Source: Planctomycetaceae bacterium (GTDB lineage Bacteria; Planctomycetota; Planctomycetia; Pirellulales; UBA1268). From it: a stretch of 6,168 bases of DNA. Below the pieces are notes generated by a model, which was not told where the DNA came from, did no database searches, and worked only from the letters and a program-made list of their open reading frames with translations. Positions 6,021-6,168 of the stretch are shown one piece after another (within the stretch, counting starts at the first letter, position 1; each line of letters opens with the position of its first letter). A program made the position numbers and the translations under genes. The stretch spans positions 1 through 6,168 of the forward strand of contig SXWC01000147.1 in the NCBI GenBank assembly GCA_005789975.1, read 5' to 3'.

Positions 6021-6168
6021 GTGAATCGTCCCCGCACCGCGTTGATGATGGTTGTTCTGGCCGCGTTGACGACGCTTGTCCCGGAGGCCCGGGCGCAGGC
6101 TGGAAAACAGCCCAACATCCTCGTGATCTGGGGCGACGACATCGGTCAGTTCAACGTCAGCGCCTACA
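6021..6168 (+). CDS. Secreted sulfatase (arylsulfatase-like, alkaline phosphatase superfamily), partial N-terminus
   Basis: Only the first 49 codons are present; the gene continues beyond the right edge. The product starts with a Sec signal peptide: a basic N-region (MNRPRTA), a hydrophobic core (LMMVVLAALTTLV) and a likely cleavage after Ala-Arg-Ala (residues 23-25). The mature protein then opens with PNILVIWGDDIG (31-42), the first strand and metal-binding Asp39/Asp40 pair of type I sulfatases. The continuation QFNVSAY is typical of bacterial 'arylsulfatase' proteins. The catalytic Cys/Ser that would become formylglycine lies outside, so activity cannot be judged. The GTG start was chosen because GGAG (6009-6012) lies 8 nt upstream and the nearby ATG at 6016 meets a stop after one codon. 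It is expected to release sulfate from sulfated carbohydrates or esters in the periplasm or outside. It diverges from the AraC-type regulator. Confidence 0.88.
   Translation, partial: MNRPRTALMMVVLAALTTLVPEARAQAGKQPNILVIWGDDIGQFNVSAY

Noticed and set aside
1..6168. A novel defence, mobile or multi-gene system
   Set aside because: All six genes belong to familiar families and keep their expected motifs. No integrase, transposase, repeat array, toxin-antitoxin pair or reverse transcriptase is visible. RecQ alone next to metabolic genes does not indicate a defence locus.

Overview
The window is GC-rich, densely coding bacterial DNA with no sign of mobile elements, CRISPR arrays, tRNA or rRNA. 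GTG starts are used for three of the six genes. A secreted formylglycine-type sulfatase paired with an AraC regulator, next to a DevC-like exporter, suggests a planctomycete (Pirellulales-like) chromosome. That is an inference from gene content only, with moderate to low certainty.

Layout: (1) Positions 1-1636, minus strand: a two-gene ABC exporter unit. The DevC/MacB-type permease comes first, followed 13 bp later by its ATPase, which runs off the left edge. (2) Positions 1637-1893: a divergent intergenic region. It holds a strong extended -10 so close to the permease ATG that the message may be leaderless, an 8-bp inverted repeat over that promoter, a second 11-bp inverted repeat, and a candidate extended -10 for recQ. 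(3) Positions 1894-4904, plus strand: a complete RecQ helicase followed 56 bp later by a complete transaldolase. (4) Positions 4921-5835, minus strand: an AraC-family regulator convergent with the transaldolase, with only 16 bp between the stop codons. (5) Positions 6021-6168, plus strand: the first 49 codons of an exported sulfatase, divergent from the AraC gene.

The genes form three functional blocks rather than one pathway: membrane export, DNA repair plus pentose-phosphate metabolism, and a probable regulator/sulfatase pair for sulfated-substrate use. All complete genes look intact, with their key motifs present. I found no convincing new multi-gene system. The most interesting signals are the promoter architecture of the exporter and the inverted repeats in the two divergent intergenic regions.
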